From Mycolicibacterium malmesburyense (lineage in GTDB: Bacteria > Actinomycetota > Actinomycetes > Mycobacteriales > Mycobacteriaceae): DNA of 58,559 nucleotides. This document shows positions 33,038 to 43,351 of the stretch, piece after piece (position 1 is the first letter of the stretch; the number at the start of each line of letters is the position of its first letter). Position numbers and translations under genes: made by a program. The notes beneath the pieces were generated by a model. The model ran no database searches. It was not told the DNA's origin and saw only the letters and a program-made list of their open reading frames with translations. The stretch lies in the NCBI RefSeq assembly GCF_001050015.1, contig NZ_CVTB01000253.1, positions 1-58,559 on the forward strand, read 5' to 3'.

Positions 33038-34963
33038 GTGGTCGCCCCCGAAATCCAGGCCCTGCGCTCCGCGCCGGCCATCGCCCCGCCACCGCAACGC
33101 CGACGCGCAAGCGCGGACCTGTGGCGGATGCTGCCGTACCTGATGCCGTACCGGGCGCGGTGGATCGCGATGGTCACCGTCGCCATCGCCAGCCTCGCGG
33201 CCACGGTGTCGATCCCGTTGATGACCAAGGCCGTCATCGACGGTCCGGTGCGCCACCAGGATCAGCAGGGTCTGTGGCTGCTCGGCACCGCCGCGATGGG
33301 TATCGGCCTCACGGAGGCGGTGTTGTGGTCCATCCGCCGCTGGCTCGCGGCGCGCGCCACCATGGGCGTCGAGGCCGACATCCGCAAAGACCTCTACGCC
33401 CGGCTCCAGGTGCTGCCGATGAGCTTCCACGGGCGGTGGCAGTCCGGGCAGCTGCTGTCGCGAATCATGAACGACCTGAGCACGATACGTCGCTTCATGT
33501 CGTTCGGCATGCTGTTCCTGTTGCTCAACGGCCTGCAGATCACCGTCGTCACGGCGATCCTGCTGACGATGTATTGGCCGCTGGGCGTGGTCGTGGTGGT
33601 GTCGATCGTGCCGATCACGCTGACCGTGCTGCACTTCCAACAGGAATACACCCGGCTGTCGCGGCTGGCCCAGGACCAGGCGGGCCACGTCGCCACCCAC
33701 GTCGAAGAGTCCGCCTTGGGGCTGCGGGTGGTGAAATCGTTCGGCCGGGAGGACTACGTCTACGACCGGTTCGACGAACAGCTCACCAATCTCTATGAGA
33801 CACAAGTCGATCGCGTGTCCGTGTCGGCGAAATTCTGGACGCTGCTCGAGGTCATCCCGAACCTGACGCTGATCGTCGTCCTCGGCTTCGGCGCGTACGC
33901 CGCAGGCGAGGGCCACGTCACCATGGGCACGCTGGTCGCGTTCATCACCATGATGTTGTCGCTCGTCTGGCCGATCGCCTCGCTCGGCTTCCTCCTGTCG
34001 ATGACGCAGGAGTCGTTCACCGCGGCCAACCGGATCGCCGAGATCTTCGATGCGCCCATCGACATCGCCGACGGTCCGATCGACCAGACCCCGCGGGGCG
34101 GACGCCTCGAACTCGTCGATGTCGGCTTCCGATTTCCGGACTCGGAGGATCGCGCCCTGCGCGACGTCACCGTCACCGTCGAACCGGGGGAGACGCTCGC
34201 GCTCGTCGGCTCGACCGGTTCGGGCAAGTCCGTACTGGCCGCGCTGATCTCGCGCCTGTACGACGTCACCGAGGGCTCCATCCGCATCGACGGCCGCGAC
34301 ATCCGCGAATTCACCCTGCCCGCCCTGCGGGAAGCGGTCGCCACCGCCTTCGAGGACCCGACGCTGTTCTCGATGTCGGTCGCCGAAAACCTCAGGCTCG
34401 GAAGGCCGGACGCGTCCGACGACGATCTCGCCGAGGCGATCGACGTCGCGGCCGCGGACTTCGTCTACGACCTGCCGTTCGGCCTCGACACCCGCATCGG
34501 CGAGCAGGGGATGAGCTTGTCCGGCGGTCAACGCCAACGGCTCTCGCTGGCGCGCGCGATCCTGGCGGCGCCCAAGATCCTCGTGCTCGACGACACGCTC
34601 TCGGCGCTCGACGTGCACACCGAAGCGGTCGTCGAGGAGGCGCTGCGGCGGGTTCTGCACTCGGTCACGGGAATCGTTGTCGCGCATCGCGCTTCGACGG
34701 TGCTGCTGGCCGACAAGGTCGCCCTGTTGGAGAACGGCACCATCACCCACGTCGGCACACACGCCGATCTGCTCGCGGAGGTGCCGCGGTACCGCTACCT
34801 GCTGGCCGCCGACGACGAACTCGACGACGGCGCCGAGCGCGCATGCGCCTGGGAGGACGATCGGGACCGCAGCCGCCTCGACCACGCCGTCGAGGAACAG
34901 GGCGCCCTGCACCGCGACCCCGCACAGCGGCGCTACGCCACCTCGGAGGCCGAGCGCCGATGA
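33038..34963 (+). CDS. ABC exporter half-transporter with degenerate ATP site
   Basis: 641 residues from GTG 33038: a membrane domain (first about 330 residues), then a nucleotide-binding domain with Walker A GSTGSGKSV and signature LSGGQ. Walker B ends VLDDTLSALD, with Asp where the catalytic Glu is expected. In heterodimeric exporters such as TM287/TM288 and BmrCD one subunit has exactly this Glu-to-Asp change. The gene overlaps the next by ATGA (34960-34963), so the two proteins probably form a heterodimer with one degenerate ATP site. The about 60-residue charged C-terminal tail after the ATPase is longer than usual. The substrate is unknown; export of the locus product is an inference. 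Confidence 0.9.
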   Translation: MVAPEIQALRSAPAIAPPPQRRRASADLWRMLPYLMPYRARWIAMVTVAIASLAATVSIPLMTKAVIDGPVRHQDQQGLWLLGTAAMGIGLTEAVLWSIRRWLAARATMGVEADIRKDLYARLQVLPMSFHGRWQSGQLLSRIMNDLSTIRRFMSFGMLFLLLNGLQITVVTAILLTMYWPLGVVVVVSIVPITLTVLHFQQEYTRLSRLAQDQAGHVATHVEESALGLRVVKSFGREDYVYDRFDEQLTNLYETQVDRVSVSAKFWTLLEVIPNLTLIVVLGFGAYAAGEGHVTMGTLVAFITMMLSLVWPIASLGFLLSMTQESFTAANRIAEIFDAPIDIADGPIDQTPRGGRLELVDVGFRFPDSEDRALRDVTVTVEPGETLALVGSTGSGKSVLAALISRLYDVTEGSIRIDGRDIREFTLPALREAVATAFEDPTLFSMSVAENLRLGRPDASDDDLAEAIDVAAADFVYDLPFGLDTRIGEQGMSLSGGQRQRLSLARAILAAPKILVLDDTLSALDVHTEAVVEEALRRVLHSVTGIVVAHRASTVLLADKVALLENGTITHVGTHADLLAEVPRYRYLLAADDELDDGAERACAWEDDRDRSRLDHAVEEQGALHRDPAQRRYATSEAERR

Positions 34964-36804
34964 CCGCCACCGACACCCCGGACACCGCGACCGCCGAGTG
35001 GCGCGGCAAGTTCGAAGAGCATCAGGATGACTCGCCGATCGACGAGAGCATCGACCGGCGCCGGGAAGCGCGTTTCCTGCTCGGCGACCTGCTCCGCCCG
35101 TACCGCGTCACCGTCGCGCTGCTGGCTCTCGTCGTCGTGGTGGAGAACGCCGCCCGCCTGTCGGTGCCGATTCTCGTCAAGCGCGGCATCGACCAGGGCA
35201 TCCCACCGATCATCGAGGGCGGCCCGGCCCATGCGCTGCTGACGATCGTCGGCGTCCTCGCCGTCGTCGTGGCGGTGCAGGCCACCAGCCGGATGTTCTT
35301 CCTCCGCCGTTCCGGGCGCATCGGCCAGAAGGTGCTTCTGGAGTTGCGCCGCAGGGTGTTTCGGCATTTCCAGCGCCTGGACATCGCGTTCCACGAGCGC
35401 TACACCTCTGGTCGGGTGGTGAGCCGGTCCACCAACGATGTCGAAGCCATCCAGGACATGCTCGAGACCGGCTTCGACAGCCTGGTGACCGCGGTGCTCA
35501 CGTTGTTCGGCACCGCCGTCCTGCTCGTGGTGCTCGACTGGCGGCTCGGGTTGATGTGTCTGGGCGCCTTCCCGGTGTTGATCGGACTGGTGTGGTGGTT
35601 CCGCAACGAGTCCGCGAAAACGTATCGCCGCGTGCGCGAGAGCGCGGCCCTGGTGATCGTGCAGTTCGTCGAGACGATGACGGGTATCAAGGCCGTGCAG
35701 GCCTATCGCCGGGAACCGCGCAACCAGCAGATCTTCGAAGACATTGCGGACCGCTACAAGGCCGACAACGAGCGCACATTCCAACTGCTCGCGATCTTCA
35801 TGCCCGGTGTCAAGCTCGTCGGCAACCTCACCACCGGTGTGGTGTTGCTTTACGGCGGCTACCGAGTCCTCAACGGCGAGATGACGATCGGTACGCTGAC
35901 AGCCTTCCTGCTGTACCTGCGGATGTTCTTCGAGCCGATGCAGGAGATCTCGCAGTTCTTCAACACGTTCCAGTCGGCGGCGTCGGCGCTCGAGAAGCTG
36001 GCTGGTGTCCTCGCCCAGCGACCGGGCCTCAAGGACCCGTCACACCCCGTCGAACTCACTGACGTGCGCGGTGAGATCGCCTTCCGCGACGTGGGTTTCC
36101 ACTACGTCCCCGACCGTCCGGTGCTGCCGGGCCTGACGCTCGAGGTGCCCGCCGGTCAGACCGTCGCGCTGGTCGGCACCACCGGCGCGGGTAAGACCAC
36201 GATCGCCAAACTGATCGCGCGGTTCTACGATCCGACCTCCGGATCGGTGACGCTGGACGGCATTGACCTGCGCGATCTTTCGCAGAGCGAACTGCGTCGC
36301 CATGTCGTGATGGTCACCCAGGAGAACTTCATGTTCGACGGGACCGTCGCCGACAACATCCGGTTCGGCCGGCCCGACGCCACCGACGCCGAGGTCGTCG
36401 CCGCGGCCGAAGCCGTTGGCGCCGACCGCTTCATCGATGCGCTGCCCGACGGGTACGACACCGATGTCGCCAAACGTGGCGGCCGACTGTCGGCCGGGCA
36501 GCGGCAACTCGTCGCGTTCGCGCGGGCGTTCCTCGCCGACCCGGCGGTGCTGATCCTCGACGAGGCGACGTCGTCGCTGGACATCCCCAGTGAGCGCATG
36601 GTGCAGCGTGCGCTCGAGACCGTCCTCGCCGACCGGACCGCGCTCGTCATCGCGCACCGGCTCTCGACCGTCCAGGTCGCCGACCGGGTGCTGGTGCTCG
36701 AACACGGCCGCATCGTCGAGGACGGCTCACCGGAGGACCTGATCACCCGCGCCGGCGGGCACTACGCCGCGCTGCACCGCGCGTGGGTGGAATCACTGGC
36801 CTGA
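34960..36804 (+). CDS. ABC exporter half-transporter, partner of preceding gene
   Basis: About 614 residues from the ATG overlapping the stop of the preceding gene (ATGA), which implies translational coupling. The frame is open further upstream to 34843 but that stretch lies inside the preceding gene. The membrane domain occupies about residues 40-350. The ATPase domain has Walker A GTTGAGKTT, signature LSAGQ (Ala in place of the second Gly) and Walker B LILDEATSSLD with the catalytic Glu. It supplies the competent Glu missing from the partner, as in heterodimeric type IV exporters. It ends 93 bases before the convergent acyltransferase gene; I see no strong terminator in that gap. Confidence 0.9.
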   Translation: MTATDTPDTATAEWRGKFEEHQDDSPIDESIDRRREARFLLGDLLRPYRVTVALLALVVVVENAARLSVPILVKRGIDQGIPPIIEGGPAHALLTIVGVLAVVVAVQATSRMFFLRRSGRIGQKVLLELRRRVFRHFQRLDIAFHERYTSGRVVSRSTNDVEAIQDMLETGFDSLVTAVLTLFGTAVLLVVLDWRLGLMCLGAFPVLIGLVWWFRNESAKTYRRVRESAALVIVQFVETMTGIKAVQAYRREPRNQQIFEDIADRYKADNERTFQLLAIFMPGVKLVGNLTTGVVLLYGGYRVLNGEMTIGTLTAFLLYLRMFFEPMQEISQFFNTFQSAASALEKLAGVLAQRPGLKDPSHPVELTDVRGEIAFRDVGFHYVPDRPVLPGLTLEVPAGQTVALVGTTGAGKTTIAKLIARFYDPTSGSVTLDGIDLRDLSQSELRRHVVMVTQENFMFDGTVADNIRFGRPDATDAEVVAAAEAVGADRFIDALPDGYDTDVAKRGGRLSAGQRQLVAFARAFLADPAVLILDEATSSLDIPSERMVQRALETVLADRTALVIAHRLSTVQVADRVLVLEHGRIVEDGSPEDLITRAGGHYAALHRAWVESLA

Positions 36805-36897
36805 ATCATGCTCTGCACCACCCGCTTTCGAGATCTATTGCACTCACGCAGGCGCACTCGCATTTCCCTGCCGGAGCCCGCCCGAGCTTCTCCTGAC

Positions 36898-38265
36898 TCA
36901 GTAGATGAAACCGGTCAGCTCGAACTCGGTCAGGGTCTTCGCGATCAGCTCATAGAGAGCAGGCTTCGTCTCTACCACACCGGGTTGATAGGCGTTCACC
37001 GTGAAGTAGATCTTTGAGCCGCCTGCGACGCGCCACGATTGCATGTTCATCTGCCCGCCCGTCGACTCGAGCCACTGGCGTGTTAAGCCTTGCGCCGTGG
37101 CCCGAGTCAGAACGATCTCGCCGTCGGTGCCGTCGGTGCCGTCGGGGTGGTACACGCTCGGGTCGAACTCGTCGAGGTTCGAACAAAGTGACGGGGCATC
37201 GGGGTCGGTAAGCCCCGCATCGACCATCCGTTTCAACGCGAGTTTCGGCATGAACGGGACCAGTGCCCGCAACTGCAGTGACTCGTCGGGCGTTTCCCGC
37301 AACGTGGTGAGTGCCCGCTTGATGGCGGCCCTCAGGTCACCCAGGTCTGTGGTGACGCGTGTCGGGTCGATGGTGACGCTCGCGATCGACATCGCATTGG
37401 CACGCGTATCACCTTCGGTGCGTTCGTTCATGGGGAGTTGCAGGGTGACGAGGCCGTCACCGGGACGGCTGCGCCCCATGCGCTCGGCAAGTTTCGCAGC
37501 GAGGGCGACGACCAACGTCTTACCTGTGGCACCGAGAGCCTTCGCACGGCCATCCCATGACTCGAGATCGATCTGGATCGAGACGGCCGGCACGACGATC
37601 GCGTCATCACCGTCGGTCGCGCGGAGTGGGACGGGTGGTGGTGAGGGCTTCGATCGGGCGACGTCCTGCCGTGCGCGGCGGGCCAGTCTTACCGCCGCTA
37701 CTGCCGCCCGGCCGATGTCAGGCGACTCTCGCAGGATTTCTCGGGCATCCTGAACTGCCGCACGGCGTCGAGTACGGAAATCCGGCGGTGGAAAGCCGAG
37801 ATCGGCAGAATTACCCAGCACCGCATCGGAGACGACCTGGTGAAGCCCGATGCCGTCGACCACGTAGTGGGAAAGCACCAGGCTGACCGCCGTCGAGCCG
37901 TCCGCAAGGGGGAGGACGCCGAGATGCCAGCCGGGCCCGCGCTCCGCATCGATAGGAAGCTGTGAACGTTCATCAGCCCAGTCGCTGAGTTCGGTGCCAG
38001 GACGCGCGCCATCGGCGACTTCTATGTCCGGCGCATCCGGCGTGGAGACCCAACGATGACGCGCGAACGGCAACGGCGAACGCTCGATGCGCCGCCCCAG
38101 CAACCCGCGACCGAGATTGTGGTTGAACCGCCTCAGCCCGTCGAGGTCGACAATGTGCGAATAGAGCCAAACGACTTGGATCACCAGGTTGAGGCTGGCG
38201 GCGCGATGCCCCGCGAACAAAGCGTGGTCCACCAACGCGAGTCGATTGTCCAGCCGCTCATCCAT
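36898..38265 (-). CDS. PapA/condensation-like acyltransferase
   Basis: About 455 residues of the CoA-dependent acyltransferase (PapA/WES/condensation) superfamily: active-site motif SHYVVDGIG (HxxxDG) about residue 145, and a late NMQSW segment in the position of the structural latch. The frame is open to 38412, but ATG 38265 has AGGAC upstream and aligns with the start of the paralogue at 50892 (both continue GLRxFxHxLxxGLLxRRIExSPLPF). Such enzymes acylate hydroxyls of sugars or peptides; in GPL loci acetylation of the deoxysugars is carried out by a locus acyltransferase, so sugar or Thr acylation is inferred. It converges on the ABC operon and is divergent from the sulfotransferase pseudogene. 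Confidence 0.8.
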   Translation of the reverse strand: MDERLDNRLALVDHALFAGHRAASLNLVIQVVWLYSHIVDLDGLRRFNHNLGRGLLGRRIERSPLPFARHRWVSTPDAPDIEVADGARPGTELSDWADERSQLPIDAERGPGWHLGVLPLADGSTAVSLVLSHYVVDGIGLHQVVSDAVLGNSADLGFPPPDFRTRRRAAVQDAREILRESPDIGRAAVAAVRLARRARQDVARSKPSPPPVPLRATDGDDAIVVPAVSIQIDLESWDGRAKALGATGKTLVVALAAKLAERMGRSRPGDGLVTLQLPMNERTEGDTRANAMSIASVTIDPTRVTTDLGDLRAAIKRALTTLRETPDESLQLRALVPFMPKLALKRMVDAGLTDPDAPSLCSNLDEFDPSVYHPDGTDGTDGEIVLTRATAQGLTRQWLESTGGQMNMQSWRVAGGSKIYFTVNAYQPGVVETKPALYELIAKTLTEFELTGFIY

Positions 38266-38438
38266 ATCGATCAGTCCTGCCAGAGCTAGCCCGATACCCT
38301 TCCCGCAGCTAAGCCCGTAGACGTAGTTGACTTGGCCCCGTGATTGCGAACGCAACGTTATCCTGTTGCCGTGATCATCGGTCTCAATTCCGTCAAAACG
38401 ACTGCGACGCACGCGGCGCCGATCACAAAGTTCCGCCC

Positions 38439-39409
38439 GTGACTTCGCCGCGACAGTCCGGGGGTGCTGCGGCTCGCCCGGTTGCTCTGTTCGTTCTGGG
38501 CGTGCCTCGCTCCGGAACCTCGGCGCTCACGCGCATGCTCTCACTTTGCGGTGCCACGCTGCCGGCGGGACTAGTAGGCGCGAACTCGGCCAACCCCCTC
38601 GGCTATTGGGAACCGCGCGCGACTCACCGTCTCAACTTCGCTATCCTGCGCCGCCACGGAAGTGAATGGTTCGACCCGACATTGCGATTGCAGGAGGACG
38701 GTGCGTTCAGCGCCGATGAGAAGGCATTCAGCGTCGGCGAAATCAGCGCTTTTTTCGCCAGCTGCCGACCGCGCCGCTGGTTGTCATCAAGGACTTGCAT
38801 ATAACGGCGCTGTCCGACATGTGGTTCGAGGCGGCCCGTCTGTCGGGATTCGACGTCGCAGCGGTCATTACGGTGCGTCACCCCCAAGAGGTTGCCGCGT
38901 CACTTGCTGCGTTCAATGGGGCCTCGCCGGAGCTCGCGACGGCTTTATGGCTGAAATCGAATTTGCTCGCCGAGCGAAATTCGCGCGCCCTGCCACGGGT
39001 CTTCGTTGAGTACACCAGCCTGCTCGACAATTGGCGCAGGGAGGCAAAACGGATTTCTGCGGCGTTGTCGATCGACCTCAAGGTTCGCGATGAGTCCGAG
39101 ATCGATGAGTTTCTAAAACCGGATTTGCATCGCCAGCGGCAAACCGGTCCGGTGACAACCTCATTCGTCACAGGCTGGGTGTCCACGGTCTACGACGAGC
39201 TATGCGCGGCCGGGCGAGACGAGTCTTGGGATCAGTCTGCGCTGGACCGCATCTTCGAGGAGTACCGGGAGAACGAATACGGATTTCGGGCGGCGTTGAA
39301 TGATTTCCACCGTCTTCATAAGTTCAATTGGCTTGTCCGGCCGTCCGTTGTCAGTCTCATATACGACGCCCTCGCGATAGCTCACCGGCGCCGCGGGCCC
39401 TGGGCGTAA
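38439..39409 (+). pseudogene. Frameshifted PAPS-dependent sulfotransferase
   Basis: Two frames together make one sulfotransferase of about 320 residues. The first, from GTG 38439, has the 5'-phosphosulfate loop LFVLGVPRSGTSALTRML, then DEKAFSVGEISAFFA. It then falls out of frame and stops after 38800. The second reads PLVVIKDLHITALSDMWFEA and VAAVITVRHPQEVAASL (3'-phosphate binding region) to the stop at 39409. The break lies at or just after a run of six T at about 38753-38758, equivalent to one missing base. Either the gene is inactivated or the base is a sequencing error. If restored it could sulfate a sugar or lipid hydroxyl, as known for sulfated mycobacterial glycolipids. It converges on the Gap-like gene. 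Confidence 0.8.
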
Positions 39410-39441
39410 ACCGCCACTGTGAAGGGCGCTTTAGCTCCGGC

Positions 39442-40218
39442 TCAGAAGATACCGATGCCCTTTGCCACAGTGAAAACCCCCACCAGCGTGAAGATCGCCA
39501 CCAGCACGTGCCGACGGTGAACAAGCATCCAATCGTATAGCGGTTGCAGTATCGCTTGAGTTTTGGCCGGCGCGACCACATAGCTCAGGAGAGCGATCTC
39601 CACAACCGAGAACACCGCGATCACGAACACGATGACGGCAAGGATCTGCGTGCCGATCCCGGCCGCCGAGGACACGATGGTGGCACCTACAAAAAGCACC
39701 AGGAAGGGTGGGGGCAACCCGAGGAGACCGAACACGAAGGCGACCCATAAAGATCCGTCATCCCAGGCATTTTCGAGGCGGCCGAGTAACCGTCGGATTG
39801 CCGATCCGTCCTTATCCGCCGCAGCGCTCAAAGCTCCGAGCGGTGACGTGGCGGCCGGCGTGCTGCCGCTGCCGCTCGGCGTCGGCGCGTACGCACGTCG
39901 GCGCGCGAAAGAACGTGCAGTGATAACCGCTGCGATCACGAGCATCAGCATCCCCATGCCGAGTTGAATGTGCCGGGCACTGGCGTTAGCCGATGTGGCG
40001 GGCACGGTCATCTCTTGCGAAAAGGAAGCAAACGCCGGTATCAGGTGCAGCAGCATCAGCGGAATTAGAAGGCAGGAAAGGTACACGATCATGCCGCCTA
40101 CCCAGTAAGCTGCCAGGTTTTGCACCGGCCGTGGCCGGGAGATCATCAGAAGGATGACCGCGAGAAGTACGGGATTGATCGCGACCAGAAACGCCAGTCC
40201 CAGCAGCGATCCCCACAC
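39442..40218 (-). CDS. gap: Gap/Sap-family glycolipid-addressing membrane protein
   Basis: 258 residues with six hydrophobic helices (about 5-25, 36-60, 90-108, 155-180, 188-210 and 235-255) and a polar, proline-rich loop between helices 3 and 4. Size, topology and the N-terminal LLGLAFLVAINPVLLAVILL match the GAP family: Gap is needed for surface export of GPLs in M. smegmatis and its relative Sap for sulfolipid-1 addressing. It is the best single marker that the product is a surface glycolipid. It sits 55 bases downstream of the ECF genes on the same strand, so it may share their transcript. Gap and Sap subtypes cannot be told apart by eye. Confidence 0.75.
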   Translation of the reverse strand: MWGSLLGLAFLVAINPVLLAVILLMISRPRPVQNLAAYWVGGMIVYLSCLLIPLMLLHLIPAFASFSQEMTVPATSANASARHIQLGMGMLMLVIAAVITARSFARRRAYAPTPSGSGSTPAATSPLGALSAAADKDGSAIRRLLGRLENAWDDGSLWVAFVFGLLGLPPPFLVLFVGATIVSSAAGIGTQILAVIVFVIAVFSVVEIALLSYVVAPAKTQAILQPLYDWMLVHRRHVLVAIFTLVGVFTVAKGIGIF

Positions 40219-40273
40219 AGGGGGGAACGCTACCTCGTCAACGGCCCGATTCAGACGAAGGGTGCTCTGGCGA

Positions 40274-41158
40274 TCAGACGCCGGGTCCTAGTTGACTGAT
40301 GCGCAAGATTGTCTCGACCGTGACCGCGCCACCGCCGATCGCTGCAGCGATCGCCAGTGTCACCCAGTCCGCTAGTTTTGGCCGCGCCGGGTTGGTGGAG
40401 AATTGCCCGGTACCGCCGCGGGCGGCGATCGCGTCGCCCATTTCGTCGGCGCGTCGCAGAGTCATGGCGAGGGCCGCAACGATTAGGTCAGAAGCGTCGC
40501 GTGCCTGCTGTCGACGGCGGACACGACGGTTGGGCTGCATCCGTTTGGACCGCAACCGATGGGCCGCATAAAGAGTCTGAAACTCTTCGATCAGCATCGG
40601 GAAAGAGCGCAGTCCGAGCGCCAACGCCACCGCCCATTCTCGCACCGGAAACCGCAAGAAAGTCAATGGCCGAGCCAAAGTCGTTATTGCAGGAACGATC
40701 TCGGCGACATTGGTGGTCCAGGACACCATCGCCGCAAGGCCCACGAGCCCGAACGCCAGCAGGGCTGCTCGCAAACCGTACAACGCACCACCGAGTTCGA
40801 TGTGGACTCCAGCCACCGAAATCACCGGACTACCGCCAGCCAACGTCGCAAACACAAAGGCCAATGTGATGAGAATCCACAGGCGACGCGGCCGGGACGG
40901 CAGTGCGCCACGCGGAATGCGAGCGATCCGGGCCGCGACCAGTACCAGGACCCACACCGCGCCGATCATCACCCAACCGGGAAAGAACCACAGCAGAATC
41001 GAAAACCAGATGACAACAAGTAGTTTCGTGCCTGCCCACAGCTTGTGGATCGGCGAGCGTCCGGGCACCGGGACCAGTAGTAGACCCCGGCGAGGTGCGC
41101 GCTTGGTCGGGCGAGGTGGCCGTTTGGTCGGGCCGCGGGCAGAGGACGTCGGGGTCAA
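40274..41158 (-). CDS. ecfT: ECF transporter T component (EcfT)
   Basis: About 294 residues with an Arg/Pro-rich N-terminal tail, then four to five membrane helices and a cytoplasmic coupling region [20 protein letters not shown] and [12 protein letters not shown]. The latter is the ARG motif that docks EcfT on the ATPases. The start is taken at TTG 41158, which overlaps the TGA of the upstream gene (TTGA) and has GAGGAG six bases away; an open frame reaches TTG 41224. It forms an energy-coupling-factor transporter with the S-A-A fusion, like M. tuberculosis Rv2325c with Rv2326c. The substrate (vitamin or metal) is unknown. Involvement in glycolipid making is not implied by the sequence. Confidence 0.85.
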   Translation of the reverse strand: MTPTSSARGPTKRPPRPTKRAPRRGLLLVPVPGRSPIHKLWAGTKLLVVIWFSILLWFFPGWVMIGAVWVLVLVAARIARIPRGALPSRPRRLWILITLAFVFATLAGGSPVISVAGVHIELGGALYGLRAALLAFGLVGLAAMVSWTTNVAEIVPAITTLARPLTFLRFPVREWAVALALGLRSFPMLIEEFQTLYAAHRLRSKRMQPNRRVRRRQQARDASDLIVAALAMTLRRADEMGDAIAARGGTGQFSTNPARPKLADWVTLAIAAAIGGGAVTVETILRISQLGPGV

Positions 41159-43209
41159 CGGCCACTCCTCGCCGCGACGACCGCTTCCAGTGCGCCGTTG
41201 TGCAGATGAAGGGTCCGCGAGCAAATGTCGTCTAGCCCGACGGAGTCATGCGAAACGGCCACCACCGTTAAACCCTGCTTCCGGCGCAAGCTGGCGAGCA
41301 ACTGGAGCAGGCCTCGTCGTCCCTTAGTGTCCAGGCCCGCCAGCGGCTCGTCGAGAATCAATGCGCGGGGCGACCGTGCCAGCAGACCGGCAAGCACAAC
41401 ACGGCGCATTTGACCGCCGCTGAGCTTGTCGACGTGCTGTCTCGCACACGCGGCCTCCAATCCGACTGCCTCCAAGGCTGCCGCCACGCGGTCTTCGTCG
41501 TGGCACGAAAACCCTGCTGCGGACGCCACTTCTGAGCCGACGAAGCTGCGCATGAGCTGCAGCCGGGCTGCCTGGAACGACAATGACACCGCGCCAACAT
41601 GCTCATGAGCAGGCTCGCCATCGATCAGGCATGCGCCGGTGGTGGGAATAGTCAATCCAGCCATGATCCACGCTAGTGTCGATTTACCCGAGCCGTTCCC
41701 ACCGTGGATCAAGAGCCCGTCTCCTTGCTCCACCACGAAGTTGATGTCGCGTAGGACTGTCTTGGCCCACGGTGTGCCACCGCCGTATTCGTGCCCGACA
41801 CCTACGAGTTCCAGTACCGGCACGTTTGAACAATTGTCGAACGTAGTGGTTGGCATTGCCGCCATCACGGTCTCAACCTCGTTGGCATCATCCCGTGAAT
41901 CGCTGAGGTTGATCGTCCGGTCGGCGAACGCGGCCGCGTCGGCCTCGTGCGTGATGTGCACAAGGGCAGCCCGGTGTCGCTTGGTGAGATCGGACAGCAC
42001 CTGTAAGAGGGCGTCGCGACCCGGTGGGTCAACCATGGCGGTGACCTCGTCGGCAATCAGGAGCGCCGGTTCCCTAGCCAGAGCCGCCGCCAACGCGAGG
42101 CGCTGCAATTCCCCGCCGGACAAGCTGCCCGTCTCCCGTTCGGCGAAACCCTCGAGGCCGACCTCCCGTAGTAAGCGGTCGGCGTCGACATCGGTACCCG
42201 GCGGTAGTCCCCAGACCACATCGTCGACGACCCTTGTGCCCAAGACCTGGCTTTTCGCGTGTTGGAAGACAATCGCGGTCCCGCCCATCTGGCCGAGACC
42301 TACTCCGCCGGGCCGGTCCACCAACCCCGACGTCGGTTCTCGGCCGGCCAAAATCCGCATCAACGTGGTCTTGCCGGATCCGTTCGCGCCGGTGACGGCG
42401 ACGTGCTCGCCGGCGTTCACGTCCAGGCTGACGTCGAAGATCGCGTCACTGGCGGCGCCCGGATATCGGAACCGCACTCGGTCCAGCCGCACAGGAACCG
42501 GCGCGATCGGAGCGTCCTCGGATGCACCGCCCTCGCCGGGGTCCGCAGTGTCCAGTTCGTACACGGGGGGGATGATCTCGCGTAGCCGGTTCAAAACCCC
42601 GGACAGCACCGACCAGGCGACCAGACACGCGATTGCAGACCCGAGGACGAGATAGCCGAAGAGCAGCGCCGGCCAGTGGTGCAGGCCCTCGGCGAGATAA
42701 CGCTGCATTGCCGCGCCGAGTGCCTGCAGGTGCACCCAGGTCAGGAACGCAGCGATGCCGTCCACGGTCGCGGTTACCACCACGAACATCAAGCGCCGCA
42801 GTTCAGTCGATACTGCGAACACGCCGACCCAAAAGGCGGCGTTGATCATTCCGACGAGTAGAGACAGCGCAAGGAGCGTCGCTGTGCCCCGGCCATTGCG
42901 CTTTACGAACCCCGCCAATCCGCCGACACTGGCGCAGTTCAAGACGGCGAAAAAGCCACCCAGCCCGGTGATTAGGAAGGTGATCACTCCACCAACAACC
43001 GTTGCGGCGACCACCGCACGAAGGCGGAAACGGTAGGCCAGCAGGCCGGGCAGCAAGATGCCGAGAACGCCCAACCACTTGGCAAACGGGATTACCACGG
43101 CGATGATCACGATGACCGCGGAGAGTGCCCCTATGACCGCGGCATGCGCCAACTCGTGGGGCCGAAGCGGTCCACCCAGATGGCTCTGAAGACGATCGCG
43201 GGCGGTCAC
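41155..43209 (-). CDS. ECF transporter fusion: membrane S-like domain plus two ATPases
   Basis: 684 residues. Residues about 20-225 form five or six membrane helices resembling an S component. Residues about 240-445 are the first ATPase ([30 protein letters not shown]) and about 470-684 the second ([29 protein letters not shown]). Length and order match M. tuberculosis Rv2326c, so all ECF functions except T are on one chain. Both ATP sites look complete. The start is GTG 43209. It is translationally coupled to EcfT and divergent from the reductase at 43352. It imports an unknown small substrate. Located between glycolipid genes it may be an older neighbour rather than part of the pathway. Confidence 0.88.
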   Translation of the reverse strand: MTARDRLQSHLGGPLRPHELAHAAVIGALSAVIVIIAVVIPFAKWLGVLGILLPGLLAYRFRLRAVVAATVVGGVITFLITGLGGFFAVLNCASVGGLAGFVKRNGRGTATLLALSLLVGMINAAFWVGVFAVSTELRRLMFVVVTATVDGIAAFLTWVHLQALGAAMQRYLAEGLHHWPALLFGYLVLGSAIACLVAWSVLSGVLNRLREIIPPVYELDTADPGEGGASEDAPIAPVPVRLDRVRFRYPGAASDAIFDVSLDVNAGEHVAVTGANGSGKTTLMRILAGREPTSGLVDRPGGVGLGQMGGTAIVFQHAKSQVLGTRVVDDVVWGLPPGTDVDADRLLREVGLEGFAERETGSLSGGELQRLALAAALAREPALLIADEVTAMVDPPGRDALLQVLSDLTKRHRAALVHITHEADAAAFADRTINLSDSRDDANEVETVMAAMPTTTFDNCSNVPVLELVGVGHEYGGGTPWAKTVLRDINFVVEQGDGLLIHGGNGSGKSTLAWIMAGLTIPTTGACLIDGEPAHEHVGAVSLSFQAARLQLMRSFVGSEVASAAGFSCHDEDRVAAALEAVGLEAACARQHVDKLSGGQMRRVVLAGLLARSPRALILDEPLAGLDTKGRRGLLQLLASLRRKQGLTVVAVSHDSVGLDDICSRTLHLHNGALEAVVAARSGR

Positions 43210-43351
43210 TTTGGCGATTGTGCCAGCACAACGACCCGAGTAGATACAAATCCTATCTTGGGCCGGTTCTCGCGTGATCTTCTAAGGCAATGCGGAGGCA
43301 AGACGCGCGTTCGTCAAGCAATCCGACCCGGAACCCGGAGGCTGAGGCTTT

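Noticed and set aside
31131..34912. Minus-strand frames of about 660-670 codons opposite the ABC genes
   Set aside because: They mirror the high GC third positions of real ABC genes, which carry all Walker and signature motifs on the plus strand.
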